A stretch of DNA of 64,000 nucleotides from Alviniconcha marisindica (lineage: Eukaryota > Mollusca > Gastropoda > Provannidae), in the NCBI GenBank assembly GCA_018857735.1, contig JABMCL010003854.1, positions 1 through 64,000 of the forward strand, given 5' to 3'. Made by a program: the position numbers and the translations under genes. Positions 47,938 through 60,537 of the stretch are shown here, piece after piece. The notes beneath the pieces were generated by a model. The model was not told the origin of the DNA, ran no database searches, and saw only the letters and a program-made list of their open reading frames with translations. Position 1 is the first letter of the stretch. Each line of letters starts with the position of its first letter.

Positions 47938-49368
47938 GTCTCTCCCCGATATAACCAACATGGTTGAGTGGACATTAAAAAATAATTTCTCTGTCTCTTT
48001 TTACCCTGAGGGCTGGATGTAAATAAAGTACTGTATTTTGACTGATTACATTACCCTTGTCAATAAAAAATTAATTCAATTGTTTGTTCATTTAGTCTCT
48101 TTTTTTCTTGTTCTGGTAGATTTTTGATGGACAGTATTCCGGTCCAGTCCTGTTCTATGCAGATACATCATTGACCACTGCTTTTTTCTGTGTCTTTCTC
48201 CTGCTGGCACTTGCAGCGAATTCAGTCTCTTAATTAAATAAAATCCGCCAGAAGTACATCATTTTTTACCCCAGCATGTCGCCTCTAAAGTCATCAACAA
48301 AAAAGATTTTGGCTTACTCTTTTCACATAAATAAAAATTACAGACACACATTTGTTTATAGAATTACATGTCAACTAATATTTGTCTTCTTAAAATACAC
48401 ACACATAATTATGTATGACCAAAAAGTTAAATCTAGTTAATTCAAAGGGAGCCAGAGTCCAAAGACACAAGTTGTCATGAAAATGTAGAAAATGTGCAGA
48501 TTTTTCCATCTGCATGCTTCATTTGGTGGCTCTGTCAGTAGTCATGCAAACACAGGACTACTTTGCTTCACGCAGTCATATCTGAGCGCTTATCAGCTTA
48601 GCCATGCTGGTTGACTCTTTTCCAGTGAAGAGCAGAAAACTTTGGCCCATGATACTGGTGATACTTTTGCTACATATTTATACCAGCCTTGCTCATGACT
48701 TCACTTATACAGACTACTGGGCACAAAATGGCAGCATGAGTGAAGAACTGCTGCCTGTGCTTTTCATTCCATTTCAGTTGATGGTTTTGTTTAGAAATGT
48801 ATGTTAGTGTGGTTTTTGTCCTAAGATGCTTGTACAGCGCAGTGAGTTTAACTCTGGTTAGAGAACAGCGCTTTATAAGAATTATAGAATTATTTATTAT
48901 TATTATGGGCCTATGACCAGTTTTTTTTGTTTGGTTTGATTCCCCACCTTTAAACAGTCGTGATTTCTGTCTTCTCAGATCAGGGAGCGGATGCGCATCC
49001 AACAAGCAGGAGGCTTCGTCAGCTTCAATGGGGTGTGGAGGGTGGCCGGGGTTCTGGCCACCTCACGTGCCTTAGGGGACCTCCCCCTGAAGGAGAAGAA
49101 CTTTCTCATTGCCGACCCGGATATTTTGACTTTTGACCTCCAGGACCTGGAGCCCAGGTTCATGATCCTGGCCACTGATGGATTGTGGGATTACTTCAGC
49201 AACGAAGAGGCGGTGGAGTTTGTGCTGGATCGATTGTCAGAGCCTCACTTTGGTGCCAAGAGTCTTGTCCTTCAAGCGTATTACCGTGGGTCCCTGGACA
49301 ACATCACCGTCATGGTGGTCGACTTTCAGAGTATGCGTGCCAGTCAGCATGAAAAGACCAGTCGATGA
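44689..49368 (+). CDS. PPM1L: PPM1L-type PP2C protein phosphatase, membrane-anchored
   Basis: Exons 44689-45081, 46847-47021, 47651-47781 and 48979-49368 (phases 0, 1, 0) give 362 residues; human PPM1L has 360. A membrane segment lies at about residues 16-34, followed by the catalytic domain. Conserved PP2C motifs include RRPHMEDRF (Glu105, Asp106), FDGHGG (Asp126), VANVGDSRG (Asp210), LATSRALGD, ATDGLWD (Asp300) and LDNITVMVV (Asp340); these carry the metal-binding acidic residues. PPM1L is an ER-membrane Ser/Thr phosphatase that dampens stress-kinase signalling (TAK1, ASK1) and dephosphorylates the ceramide transporter CERT in vertebrates. The start is the Met matching the MTL of the vertebrate N-terminus; no nearby in-frame ATG precedes it. 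All donors are GT and acceptors AG. Exon 2 is the least conserved part, as expected for the region between the DGHGG and GDSRG motifs. Confidence 0.95.
45082..46846 (+). other. Intron 1 of PPM1L
   Basis: Donor GAG|GTTTGA and acceptor CATTGCCAG. A GT microsatellite is at about 46484-46590. Just before exon 2 (about 46690-46805) are three degenerate tandem units of about 48 bp around GTAGCTCTACAGTGATGAAA and GATTGATATTGTTTGTG. Confidence 0.7.
47022..47650 (+). other. Intron 2 of PPM1L with a perfect hairpin
   Basis: GAAACTAGGTTCACTG at 47089-47104 and its exact complement CAGTGAACCTAGTTTC at 47108-47123 form a 16-bp stem with a three-base loop. A GT microsatellite is at about 47433-47462. Confidence 0.85.
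47782..48978 (+). other. Intron 3 of PPM1L
   Basis: Starts GTAACA and ends TCTTCTCAG. AC tract at about 47805-47845 and CT tract at 47879-47930. No further exon recognised. Confidence 0.7.
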
Positions 49369-50180
49369 TATGTTCTTGCTAGCATACGCGTTTTGACTTT
49401 GTTGCTGAGAATATCTGGTGTGTTGGTGTGAGCATATACAAGACTGATATATATATGTATATCTGATTTATAAGTAATATAAATTACCTTTCTTGTTTTG
49501 ATGTGCATACATACTCGTGTAAATTAGGTATACTGTGAGCTTGATGATGATGATGCGTCTGTCCGTTCAGCCTTGAATATTGCCTGCATCATGAAGCCGA
49601 TTTTATGTTCTCCAAAGACCAACCCTCTCTGAAGACTGTTATTTGTTGTTTGACCAAATGACTATACTTGTTTGGCAGAATTTTGACTGTGACACTATTG
49701 TCTCTTTTGTCCTGCATTTGTTTATTTGTGCAATTGTCCCCATTATGGGTGTCTATTTGTCTGCTACAGTTTGTTAAGTTGTGTACATGCGTTTTTGTTT
49801 GTCAGTTGCAGTTTGTTCAATTGTTCATGCGTTTGTATTTGCTGCAAGACATATCTGGGAATTCTGTACTCTCATCTTTACAACGCCTGGAAAAGACCAC
49901 AGGTCTGATTCCGTGTTCAAGGCTGTTGTCAAACACAGCAAGATGGTAATCTGATTTCATTACCTTACTAACTTCATCATTTAAAAGGACTAGCCTTCTC
50001 AGATTTGAATGAAAAATAACTCCGTGGATACTTAAGACAGGTGAATAGAGCTTGATCCGCAGTAACAGGTTTGCGGTTGAAAGTACCAAACTGAGCCCTG
50101 AGGAGCTGAATTTTAAAGGTGGGGAAAGTACTTCTGTTGAATAAGTATTAAAAGAACAACCTTACAAAGCCTGCAAGTGG
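49369..50180 (+). other. Probable start of PPM1L 3' UTR
   Basis: T/G-rich + strand sequence after the stop codon, with no new coding exon. No AATAAA near the stop. The first candidates seen are far downstream (54475, 54706, 55372 and 60538), so the 3' end is not settled. Confidence 0.45.
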
Positions 50181-50640
50181 AAATACAGGGTGTGTGTGTG
50201 TGTGTGTGGGGGGTGGGGGGGGGGTGATACTTTTTAAGACCACACATTAGAGTCGGACAAAAAAGTCTTAAAAGAGGTATGGTTCCTGGTCAGGGGTTCA
50301 TTTCCATGGAAACATGAATGGAGGGGGTTCTGAAAAAGTGGTCTTAATAGAGGAGTGGTCTTTTTCATTTACATGATGATGTGAAGGGAGGGTTTCTAAA
50401 AAAAAAAAAAAGGTAGTCTTAAAGAGACAGTTGGACTTGTTTGTTTACATAGTGATTTGAAGGGAGGGTTTTTGAAAAGGTGGTCTTAAGAGAGGGATAA
50501 TCTTGTTCATTTTCATAGCGATGTGAAGGGAACGTTTCTGAAAAAGTGGTCTTAAGAGGGGTGGTCTTGTTGAGTTGCATGGGGAAGTGACGGGAAGGTT
50601 TCGGAAAAAGTGGTCTTGTGAGAAGGTGTGGTATCACCGA
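50181..50640. repeat. Degenerate 65-bp minisatellite
   Basis: About six units containing GGTCTTAAGAG, a TTCATTTCCATAGTGATGTG-like segment and GAAGGGAGGGTTTCTGAAAA. A GT/G tract lies at 50191-50225. Confidence 0.8.
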
Positions 50641-51780
50641 CAATTCCTCCCCCCACCCCTCCCATCGTGTTTGCATATCAGTGTTTTCAGGTCAGCTTGT
50701 GTTTTGGCCAAGATCCCCTTTAAGGTCACCATGAATAATTAATTGACTGGCCCTGTGTTATTGTGTTGCTATGCTGTCTTGCTGGTGTTTGAGGACGGGT
50801 TATGGAGGAGCAGTTCGACAGTCGGGTCTCTAGACTCAGGTCAGCTTTCTAATGATGATATTAATGTGCTTTTGTATGTGGCATTTCTCCATTGGAGTAC
50901 ATAGGCCACCGGCATGAAACAAAAACAAGGAATCATAGCAATGAGAAAAATGACAACAAACTGAAATGCTTTGAGAAGCAGGCTAATTACACCATCAGTA
51001 ATGAGAAATGGGCTAAAACCAGCGTCACTTAAGCACACATACACATGGATGCGTGCACACACACAGACACACACGCACACACACACGCACACACCAGTAG
51101 CACAGCTTGAAGAGACCAGTTTTGAGAGGTGCTTTGAAGGATGAGAGGGCGTTGAATGACCTGATTTCATAGGGGGAGTCATGAGTGCTTCAGACCGATG
51201 GTACATAGAAAGGAGGCCTCTAACCCAGCAAAGAGGGAAGTAAACATGGTGCTTAACGTCCACAGAAACCATAAGGCTTATTAGGGACGGGAAGAGGGAA
51301 GACAGAGAATGGAAGTATTGGAAGAAGGGCATAGCTGGTGTCGTAAGACAGCTATGAACCACAAATACCTAATTCTTTTTGACTGGCTCAAGTACTTCAC
51401 TAGTCCATCCAGATCAAATCCTCTTTTCTTTTTTTGGTAATAAGATTTTTTTGTTTTTGATGATTATGTCTGACTGTGTGTGTTAGTGTGTATGTCCTGA
51501 TCAAGATCAGGTGTTTGGTGGTGGAAGCAGTTTTCAGTCATTCTAGGATTTGTAAAATCTGCGATGGAACTGGAAGAGAGAGAATTAAGTTGCTTTAAAT
51601 TTCACCCACGGATACAATTTGACATGAATTTTGTAGTAAGAGTTCACTTGAACCAACGAATGTTTCTTTGCTCTCTGTTTCTGTCTCATGCTGTCTGTCC
51701 TGTCTGTCTCTCTCTTGTTGGTTAGACAGCTACCATTACAGGTTGCAAGTTGTTCTTGAACCAAACACTAAGTCAGTGAC
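50641..51780. other. Noncoding region with SINE-like fragment
   Basis: 51245-51292 on the - strand matches the core of the SINE-like elements at 13907 and 14109 (GTTTCTGTGGACGTTAAGC). AC-rich stretch at 51055-51095. Nothing else recognised. Confidence 0.5.
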
Positions 51781-51900
51781 TAGCTGTGTCCCCTGTAACT
51801 GGAACTGGATTTTGCTGTGTCCCCTGTAACTGGAACTGGATTTTGCTGTGTCCACTATAACTGGATCTGGGTTTTGCTGTGTCCACTATAACTGGATCTG
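51781..51900. repeat. 35-bp minisatellite, four copies
   Basis: Units TGTGTCCCCTGTAACTGGAA plus CTGGATTTTGC; the last two copies carry ACTATAACTGGATCTGG. Confidence 0.9.
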
Positions 51901-52084
51901 CACACACAGAGTGACTGGACAGCATCTGCTGATGAGGATCAAACCTTGTCCATTCTGAAGAAGCCAATAACTGGATGCCGTCCACAGCTGGCATGTTCAC
52001 AGGACCTGATGCCAAGATCACCTGACTAGGCTGCTCCTCACAAAAGCGTGCAGAGTTTGTCACACTCTGCCGCTGCATATGCAC

Positions 52085-53220
52085 TACATCACACCTGGGT
52101 CTGGGCTGCTGGTCAGCTGCTGCCTCTGCTGGTGATCAAGTCTGGGTCTGGGCCACCTGGTGGTGATCTAGTCTGGGTCTGGGCCACCTGGTGGTGATCT
52201 AGTCTGGGTCTGGGCCACTTGGTGGTGATCTAGTCTGGGTCTGGACCACCTTTGGGGGTGATCTAGTCTGGGTCTGGGCCACCTTTGGGGGTGATCTAGT
52301 CTGGGTCTGGACCACCTGGTGGTGATCAAGTCTGGGTCTGGACCACCTGGTGGTGATCAAGTCTGGGTCTGGGCCACCTGGTGGTGATCTAGTCTGGGTC
52401 TGGGCCACCTGGTGGTGATCAAGTCTGGGTCTGGGCCACTTGGTGGTGATCTAGTCTGGGTCTGGACCACTTGGTGGTGATCTAGTCTGGGTCTGGACCA
52501 CCTGGTGGTGATCTAGTCTGGGTCTGGACCACCTGGTGGTGATCAAGTCTGGGTCTGGGCCACCTGGTGGTGATCTAGTTTGGGTCTGGACCACCTGGTG
52601 GTGATCAAGTCTGGGTCTGGGCCACCTGGTGGTGATCTAGTTTGGCTCTGGGCTGCTGCCACCTGGTGGTGATCAGGTCTGGGTCCGAACCACCTGGTGG
52701 TGATCAAGTCTGGGTCCGAACCACCTGGTGGTGATCTAGTCTGGGTCTGGACCACCAGTGGTGATCTAGTCTGGGTCTGGACCACCAGTGGTGATCTAGT
52801 CTGGGTCTGGACCACCAGTGGTGATCTAGTCTGGGTCTGGGCCACTTGGTGGTGATCTAGTCTGGGTCTGGACCACAAGTGGTGATCAAGTTTGGGTCTG
52901 GGCTGCTGCCACCTGGTGGTGGTCAGGTCTGGGTCTGGGCCACTTGGTGGTGATCTAGTCTGGGTCTGGACCACTTGGTGGTGATCTAGTCTGGGTCTGG
53001 GCCACCTGGTGGTGATCAAGTCTGGGTCTGGACCACCTGGTGGTGATCAAGTCCGGGTCTGGGCTGCTGCCACTTGGTGAAGATCAAGTCTGGGCTGCTG
53101 CCACCTGGTGGCGATCAAGTCTGGGTCCGAACCACCTGGTGGTGATCAAGTCTGGGTCCGAACCACCTGGTGGTGATCAAGTCTGGGTCTGGGCTGCTGC
53201 CACCTGGTGGTGATCAAGTT
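52085..53220. repeat. 30-31 bp minisatellite, about 35 copies
   Basis: Units CCACCTGGTGGTGATCTAGT plus CTGGGTCTGGA, with variants ending GGGCTGCTG. CCACCTGGTGG is palindromic. Open frames on the - strand (Gln-Thr-Gln-Thr-Arg-Ser-Pro-Pro repeats) are by-products. Confidence 0.95.
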
Positions 53221-54299
53221 TTATTTTGGCATTTCCATAATCCACCATTGCTTGAGGATATTTAACATGTGCAAGTGATCTTTTTGTATGCCTATAAACA
53301 CAGGGGACCTTGTTTTAAATAGTCTCATCTGAAGGAAACAATTTGTCTAGTCTGCACAGAATTTCACTGCAGAGAAATCTCAGGGCAGGCATTAAGTCCG
53401 GCACACAAGGGTCACACAAGCGTGTGGTGACTGTGCTTGATCGTGCTTAACCTGCGGCTTTTAAGAAGTGTACTCTTGCTCTGCGTCACTGACTCACTAA
53501 TCATGACAGTGTCTGCTTATATTACCCAAGCAAATGATAATGACTTGTCGTAAGAATATATCAACAGAGACACACACACACGCAAGTAAAATGTGTGTGT
53601 GTTTAGTCCTGCAAGCAGTTGCTCATTTTGAAATGAGAGTCTGATCACAGTACATCCTTCACTGTAATGTTTATGTTTATTTCATACACTGTACATGTCT
53701 GTTGTTTAGACACCTAGTATGGTGTAGCCATATCATGAATTGTCAGTGAAGGAAACCCTGCTGAAACATTTCCAGGTCATCTGTGATGCACGTTGTATTG
53801 TCAGTTATGTACAGAATTGGAAGTGAATTTGTTTCCTCTCTTCATTCCTGGTTTTTGAATGGTAAGGATCAGGGCTTGAGTTGTTGGTGACAGTGTTTGA
53901 AAGGCAAATCTCATAATACACAAACATGTACTGCAGTCTAGGAGGAGTCGGTCTTGGACTGTGATTTATAAAGGGGTGCAGTTGTGTAAACGTCCTCGTG
54001 CAGGTCACGCTTGGTGAAGAGTAAGGGATGGTGCAATGTTACCTGTTCAGGTGCAGCTGAACTGTCCCTATGCATGTTATTTGAAGCGTGCGTCATAATC
54101 TCTATAGACTTTTAGTGCAGGCCTTTTTTTCTTCGTTTATTTTTAGCGTGCCTTCTCCAGACCCAGTTCATCCTTTCAGTGGACATTTTCCTAGCTTGGC
54201 GTATTACTTCAGTGTACCATTTCATGGCTTGGCTCATCATTTTATTGCGCTTAGCCTGACACGACCCTGTGTGGTTGACTGTGCTCAAAGCACCAAGTA
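53221..54299. other. Noncoding region
   Basis: T/G-rich + strand sequence, nothing recognised. Confidence 0.45.
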
Positions 54300-54900
54300 A
54301 CTATTGTGCAGTTGCCTGGTGTGGTTCATCATTTTGGTGTGGGGTACTTCCTAGTTTGTTCATGTATGTGCAGTGTTATAACTGGGTTAATCAGTTTCAG
54401 TGTGCAGTTTCCTAGTGTGGTTCATAATTATTATTTTGTTCTTCTTCAACATTGGGCTGTCAGACCATTGTAAAATAAAATCCAAGTCCTGCAGTGATGT
54501 GTTTTTAAAAGGTCATTTATGTGCAGTTTCCTAGCTTGGTTCAGCATTTTAGCATTTTCTACTTCTTCTATCAAGGACTGGATTCTGTCAAAGCGTTGCA
54601 AGTCCTGTAGTGATGTGTGTTTAAACGGTGGTCGTTTTGTGTGCAGTTCCCTGGCTTGGTTCATCATTTTAGTGTGCCATCTGTTGGTAGTTTCTTTTAT
54701 GTACAATAAATTTCTGACTGTCAGTTCATTTTTATGTACAATTTCCAAGCTGACAGTTCACTGGTGTATAGTTTCCTAGCTCAGCCTATCCTCTTAGTGC
54801 ACAGTTTCTGTGCTCAGTCCACCATTTAGTGTTTACTTTTGTTGCGTGCCTCATGATTTTAGCGTGCAATATTCCTAGTTGGTTCAGTACCATGAGCAAT
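54300..54900. repeat. Degenerate interspersed motif array
   Basis: About ten loosely spaced copies of GTGCAGTTTCCTAGCTTGGT followed by TCATCATTTTAGTGTG. Two AATAAA motifs (54475 and 54706) occur within it. Confidence 0.65.
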
Positions 54901-55596
54901 TTTGCAGCGCAGTTCTTCACTTCAGGTGCTGCTTTTCCCTGCCCACTGTCAGTTAGATAGTGATATATACAGCAAACTGATTTAGTCCAGTGTTTTGTTA
55001 ATGATTCAGCTTAGAGCACAAAGAACAAAACTATTGTTTGATTTTTCTTTTTAATTAAGATTTTATGACCAGAAGGAAAATGTGTGCCATGTTTCCATTA
55101 TGTACAATTTTGTGTTGATCACCTGTGAACGTTTTGAATTTGGTGTGTGCCATCATGGAAGCCTGTTATTGCCACTGTAGTACCAAGTACGTTGACGTAC
55201 AGTCACATGGCAGGTTCAGATGCTGCTAGTCATCCCCCACCCCCACCCCCTGCCCCCCCTTCTGTCTCTCTCCTCGCTCTGTGTCCATCTCTCTTTCTCA
55301 TGTCTTCCCTGTCTTTCTCTTTCTCACTCTTGGTTCCACACATAATTTCAGAAGCCACAAAGTAGTTTTGTAATAAAATGCAGCAGAAGTAAGTTCGATA
55401 TATGCTCCAACTGTATATTGTGTGCAGACAAAATGTGTATGGCCCTGACGTAACTGTGCTGGTTGACTGGGCGTAAAGCATCAAGTTAGTTACTTATTTT
55501 CTCCAACTGTATTATTTTGACGCACAAGGTTTGATTTAAAAAGAAAGTCTTTGCTGTTGTGAGTTCTGTTCCTCTGGGTTTTACTCTGTTGTGTAC

Positions 55597-55637
<41 letters not shown>

Positions 55638-55998
55638 ATGTGTGAGAGAGAGAGAAAGAGAGAGAGTGTGTATGTGTGTGTGGCACAGTGTTTGCATGTC
55701 ACAGCTAGGTCAAGTGGTGTATTCACAGGGTCAGTTAGTATATATATATATGGAAACACTTCAAAGTTCAGTGCCATTCACATGGCCTGACATCTATTGT
55801 GGCAGCTAAGATGCCTGTCACTCATATTGTTCTGTCAATCTCTAGCTGTTTAGTCTTCACAACATTGCTTGCATTCATGTTTGCTGCATACGCTGGTACA
55901 ACCTTCATGCTTAAAGCAGTTTCCACTTCATCTGTGTGTTTGTGTTTGGGGCTGCTTTTTGTAGAGGTGACTTCAGTGTGTTTATTTACCATGTGAGA
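54901..55998. other. Noncoding region
   Basis: AATAAA at 55372, GT microsatellite at 55599-55638 followed by a GA stretch, TA repeat near 55740. No gene recognised. Confidence 0.45.
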
Positions 55999-56130
55999 AG
56001 AGTTTAAAATGTGTGCTTATTTACCATGTGAGAAGAGTTTAAAATGTGTGTTTATTTACCATGTGAGAAGAGTTTAAAATGTGTGTTTATTTACCATGTG
56101 AGAAGAGTTTAAAATGTGTGTTTATTTGCA
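55999..56130. repeat. 35-bp minisatellite, four copies
   Basis: Units TTTATTTACCATGTGAGAAG plus AGTTTAAAATGTGTG. Confidence 0.95.
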
Positions 56131-56880
56131 ACAGAGTTTTGGTCGTCCTGAGGTGGTGGGTGACCCCGTGCAGGTGACAGGACAATAACATACACTTGCT
56201 AACTTCTTTATCTTAGAAAAAAAGAAGAAAAAAAGCTGACAGCACATCTATTGTTCTGGCTCAGAGTTTGACAGTACTTCGAGGTGATATCGAGATGTTG
56301 ACAGCTGTTATATTTTTTGGTTCAATTTCCTGTTTTTGTGAGGGGCAGGGAGGGGAGGGGAGGGAAGGGGAGGATGTTGTCCAGTTCGAGGCAAATAATA
56401 CCAACTGCTTTATTAACGGTTTTTGTGATCATAAACTTGTGTAAAAAATATGAGTTGTATTGGTGATTCTTAATTAGTCCATCTGGCTGTTTTTGCTCAT
56501 TTGTTGTTTTATGCAGAATACTGTCATTTCAGATGTCGTGTTTTCCCTCACTCTATTTTCTCAAGTCAGAAATGCCAAACCGGTATGAAGGTGAAGTACT
56601 ATATAAGCTGAGCCTGTTCGTACCTGTTCTTAACCCATTTGAAGGTTGCAAGCTGCAGTGCTTAGGTAAAATCAACCCGTTTTTATAGAGATACATAGCC
56701 ATGGTTATAGTGCTGAGCACTTCGGGAGAGTTTATACAAATTTATGGCTTTATCATTTACTCCAATACAGTTATGGCTTTACTTTATCATTTACTCCAAT
56801 GCAGTTTGCTGGAAATTTGAGTTAGCATTGGCTTCACTTTAATTTTATCCTTTGCTCCAGCACAGTTTGTGAGAAACTGG
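56131..56880. other. Noncoding region
   Basis: A short GGGGA repeat at 56340-56372 and a twofold duplication around TTATCATTTACTCCAATACAG at 56748-56815. Confidence 0.5.
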
Positions 56881-57125
56881 AGTCAGTGTGTTGTGCAATG
56901 GTGGGAATTAGCGGGAGCAAACAAAGTATGTCACACAATCGTAGATCAGATGGCATGACCAGATTTGAGTCAGTGTGTTGTGCAATGGTGGGAATTAGCA
57001 GGAGCAAACAAAATGCATCATAAAATCATAGATCAGATGGCATGACCAGATTTGAGTCAGTGTGTTGTGCAATGGTGGGAATTAGTGGGATCAAACAAAG
57101 TATGTGACAAAATCATTGATCAGGT
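56881..57125. repeat. 87-bp minisatellite, three copies
   Basis: Units start AGTCAGTGTGTTGTGCAATG and include AGATCAGATGGCATGACCAG. Confidence 0.93.
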
Positions 57126-57234
57126 CACATGTCCAGGACAGTTGCTGCAGGTCGTTGCACGTTCAGCATCCTGCATCGTCCTTCACCCAGAGCCATGCAT
57201 TGCTCAGCTAGATTTCTAGCACTTACCTCCCTTG

Positions 57235-57880
57235 TTGAAGTTTGGTTCTTGGTGACTGTTTTGAAGGTGGCATAATTATAAGTACAAGATGGCATGCATT
57301 GCTGAGAGGGATTTTTACTGCTTACCACCCTTGCATAAGTTTGGTTTTGTAGCACAGTTCTTCATTGGTTTTGTAGCGCAGTACGCATTGCTGACTCATA
57401 TCTGTACCACCCCTTTCCAATCTTGCATAAGTTTGTTTTTTTGTGGCCGTTTTTTAAGGTGGCATCATGATACCAGATGGCATGCATTGCTGAGAGGGGT
57501 TTCTACTGCTTACCACCCTTTTTGACCTTGCATAAGTTTGGTTCTTGGTGACCGTTTTCAATGTGGCATAATTATAAGTACAAGACGGCATGCATTGCTG
57601 AGGGATTTCTACCGCTTACCACCCCTTTCCAACCTTGCGTAAGTTTTGTTTTTGGTGACCGTTTTTAAGGTGGCATCTTTATACAAGATGGCATGCATTG
57701 CCCAGAGGGATTTCTACTGCTTACCACCCCTTTCCAACCATGCAGAAGTTTGGTTCTTGGTGAGTGTTTTTAAGGTGGCATCTTTATACAAGATGGCATG
57801 CCTTGCCAAGGAGGATTTCTGCCGCTTACTACCCTTTTTGACCTTGCAGACTTTGGTTCTTGGTGAGTGTTTTCAAGATG
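57235..57880. repeat. Degenerate minisatellite, about 95-115 bp unit
   Basis: Six units combining AAGTTTGGTTCTTGGTGACC, an AAGATGGCATGCATTGCTGA segment and TTTCTACTGCTTACCACCCC. Translations of single units recur in several frames and are not considered coding. Confidence 0.88.
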
Positions 57881-57974
57881 GCATCAGAATGTTTGTCTCT
57901 GTGTGCTTCTTTATACTCATCATCCTCAAAACACTGTCTGGACATGATGCGGAGTGGTTGACAGGATGCTAAAA

Positions 57975-58190
57975 TCCAGTTATTAACATCATGGGTTGGA
58001 TTCCTGGTAGAAGTGGCAAGAGTTTTCCTCTCCAGGATCAGCTTTCTGTGCCAACTCATATTTTGGTATCGGTTCCACCCCCCTGTTACTGCAGTAGCAT
58101 GTAAAAGATCCCGGTCATTCTGCCAAAAGTGCAGGTGGCGGGTTACAGCCAAACACACGTATGCCCTTACCATGTGAACTTATGCTTCTG
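57975..58190 (+). mobile_element. tRNA-derived SINE-like element, copy 2
   Basis: Matches the element at 7374-7605 over most of its length, in the same orientation (CTCCAGGATCAGCTTTCTGT, TTACTGCAGTAGCATGTAAA, TCATTCTGCCAAAAGTGCAG). The B-box is degraded to GGTTGGATTCC. Confidence 0.7.
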
Positions 58191-58725
58191 TATAAAGATT
58201 TGCCCTGATACAATTTAGTCCCCGGCAAGCACTCTGAGGCTGATCTTGCTCACCAGTTGTGATTCACTCACCATAACTTCTTGACACATTTCTGCTTGGC
58301 TTAGTGTTGTGGCCAGAGCTGTTTGCCAGTTTTACTTTCTTGTGTTTTGGAACTGGTACAGAACAATTCTGAGTGTGTCATCTATCCTGACGTGAGCCTG
58401 TGCGGAAGATGGGATGTCAGCAGCCAGGAACTCGAAACCGTCTGTTGCGTAAGTTCTCCAGACCATTTCACATTTGGGTTTGGGTCCAGCAAAAAAAAAT
58501 GGAGAAAAAAAAGAAAAAAGAAAAACAAAAATCAAGTCACTACCTTGATTTTCCCAAATTTTGCTGCCATCTAGCTTTGCCAGGCCACGTATCACCTCCA
58601 AATTGTTCACTGAACAGTGCTAAACGCTCATGGGGAACCACACATTACACAGGCAAAATAGTTGTGAACACTGGTTAACATCCACCAGGAGACAGTTCCC
58701 ACCAGTTGCAGTAAGCAGTTAGCCT
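58191..58725. other. Noncoding region
   Basis: A-rich run near 58490-58530; no gene recognised. Confidence 0.45.
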
Positions 58726-58970
58726 GTTTTGAAGTCTATGTTGAGTTGGGTATAGGTTTTAAAGGAACAGGCCCGTTTTGAAGTCTGTGGAGTTGAGTGT
58801 AAGTTTTAAAGGAACAGGCCCGTTTTGAAGTCTATGTGGACTTGGGTGTATGTTTTAAAGGAACAGGCCCATTTTGAAGTCTATGTGGAGTTGGGTGTAA
58901 GTTTTAAAGGAACAGCCCCGTTTTGAAGTCTATGTGGACTTGGGTGTGTGTTTTAAAGGAACAGGCCCTC
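58726..58970. repeat. 49-bp minisatellite, five copies
   Basis: Units include AGGCCCGTTTTGAAGTCTAT then GTGGAGTTGGGTGTAAGTTT. Confidence 0.93.
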
Positions 58971-59670
58971 TCCCCCACCCCCCAAAAAGTTGTTGAAGCA
59001 TAATGTTACTGATTGTTTGTGGTACTTTTGGATATGGTTACAAATGGTGTGGGTGAGCAAATTTTTGTTGTTATTGTTCAGGAGATTACTTATTTTATGT
59101 GTGTGTGTGTGTGTGTATTTAATCTTTAATTTTTTAAATTCCTGTAACCAAGAATGAAGACAGAATTGCCGTGTAATATGTGAATGACAAAGCAACAAGT
59201 CAGTTTTCACTGCTACGTGAATGCTTCCACTTTCCGAATTCACTTCTCAAGGGGTTTGATCTGTCATAGGCAGTCGCCACACATTACAGAGCTTTCATGC
59301 CAATCTCAGTCCAGAATGATTATCCCCTGAAAATTAATGATGCCGCACGGTTGAATGGCGGTGGTGACTAGTCCCACCCAACTAACTTTTGAAACTCACA
59401 TCAGACCACAGTGTAATTAAGCCAGCCAGCCCAATGTTCTAGGTGCTCATTATGCCAGCTAATGTAACCTGGTGTAACATTGCTGGCTTGGCCCGGACTT
59501 GTGGGTCCATTTCTGAAGATTTTGTGGCGCAAGTTGATGACAAAATCATTTGAATGCAGCGGGGTCCTGGGGATGCAGAAATTGAGGTGGGGAGCAGATT
59601 AATTCATTGTCAGATGATCTTACTGTCAAGCCTGGAACCAAACTCCAAGCATCAGTTTAGGCCATCTTCC
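58971..59670. other. Noncoding region
   Basis: A short GT repeat at 59098-59116. Nothing else recognised. Confidence 0.45.
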
Positions 59671-59925
59671 TCCAACCACTGCCATAAATGGTTACACCAG
59701 ACATCTCTAGAAAACTGCCAGCTGACTGCCATAATTGGTTAACCAGAGGTCGCTAGAAAACTGCCATCTGACGCTGCCATAACTGGTTACACCAGAGCTC
59801 TCTAGAAAACTGCCACCTGACTCTGCCTTAAATGGTTACACCAGAGGTCTCTAGAAAACTGCCATCTGACTCTGCCATAATTAGTTACACCAGAGTTCTC
59901 TGGAAAACTGACTGCCAGTTTTACG
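59671..59925. repeat. 49-bp minisatellite, five copies
   Basis: Units include GGTTACACCAGAGGTCTCTA then GAAAACTGCCATCTGACTCT. Confidence 0.92.
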
Positions 59926-60537
59926 TTGCTGCTCAAATGGCAGTAACTTTTTAACAGTCAACTCTAATTACACATTTGTTTTAGAGCTGCTCTCAATGTT
60001 TATGCAAGCACAAGTCCTTCAAATCAAGATGGAACTAATACTTACCCAGGGCAGACACACTTGATGTTTACAGCTGTGCTTTGATGCTATGCTGCTTTCA
60101 CAGTCTTAGTACTTGAACTCTTCATTAATTTACAGAGGGCACTGACACTGTGAGACTTGGGAAGTAATTTCAGTAGAGAGCTGCATGGAGATGCAAAGTG
60201 CCCTTTTACCAGCGTAACCAGTTATGGCAGAGTTTGGAGGACGGGTGCCAGAAAGCCAGGCTTGGAGCGTGGTCTGTGAACAGGACTGAATATACCTTTG
60301 CAAGTTTTAAGTTACTGATTGGAATTCTAATATCTGCTTTCTCTGTTCATTCTTTCAGGGTCACAGTTCTAAGCCATTCAAGTTCAAACTGTATACAATT
60401 ATTACATATATATAATTATACAGAATGATTATTTTCAGAAATATAGTCAAGGAGGGGTTACCTATTCTACATAGCACTGGTCACCTTAAAGAGACATTTT
60501 TGATTTTACACTTTATTTGCCTATAATGTGTAAGAAA

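Noticed and set aside
52199..53019. Gln-Thr-Arg-Ser-Pro repeat frames on the - strand
   Set aside because: By-product of the 30-31 bp minisatellite; the frame shifts with the odd unit length.
57125..57972. Several 76-108 residue frames over 57.1-58.0 kb
   Set aside because: They recur unit by unit in the degenerate minisatellite and carry no known domain.
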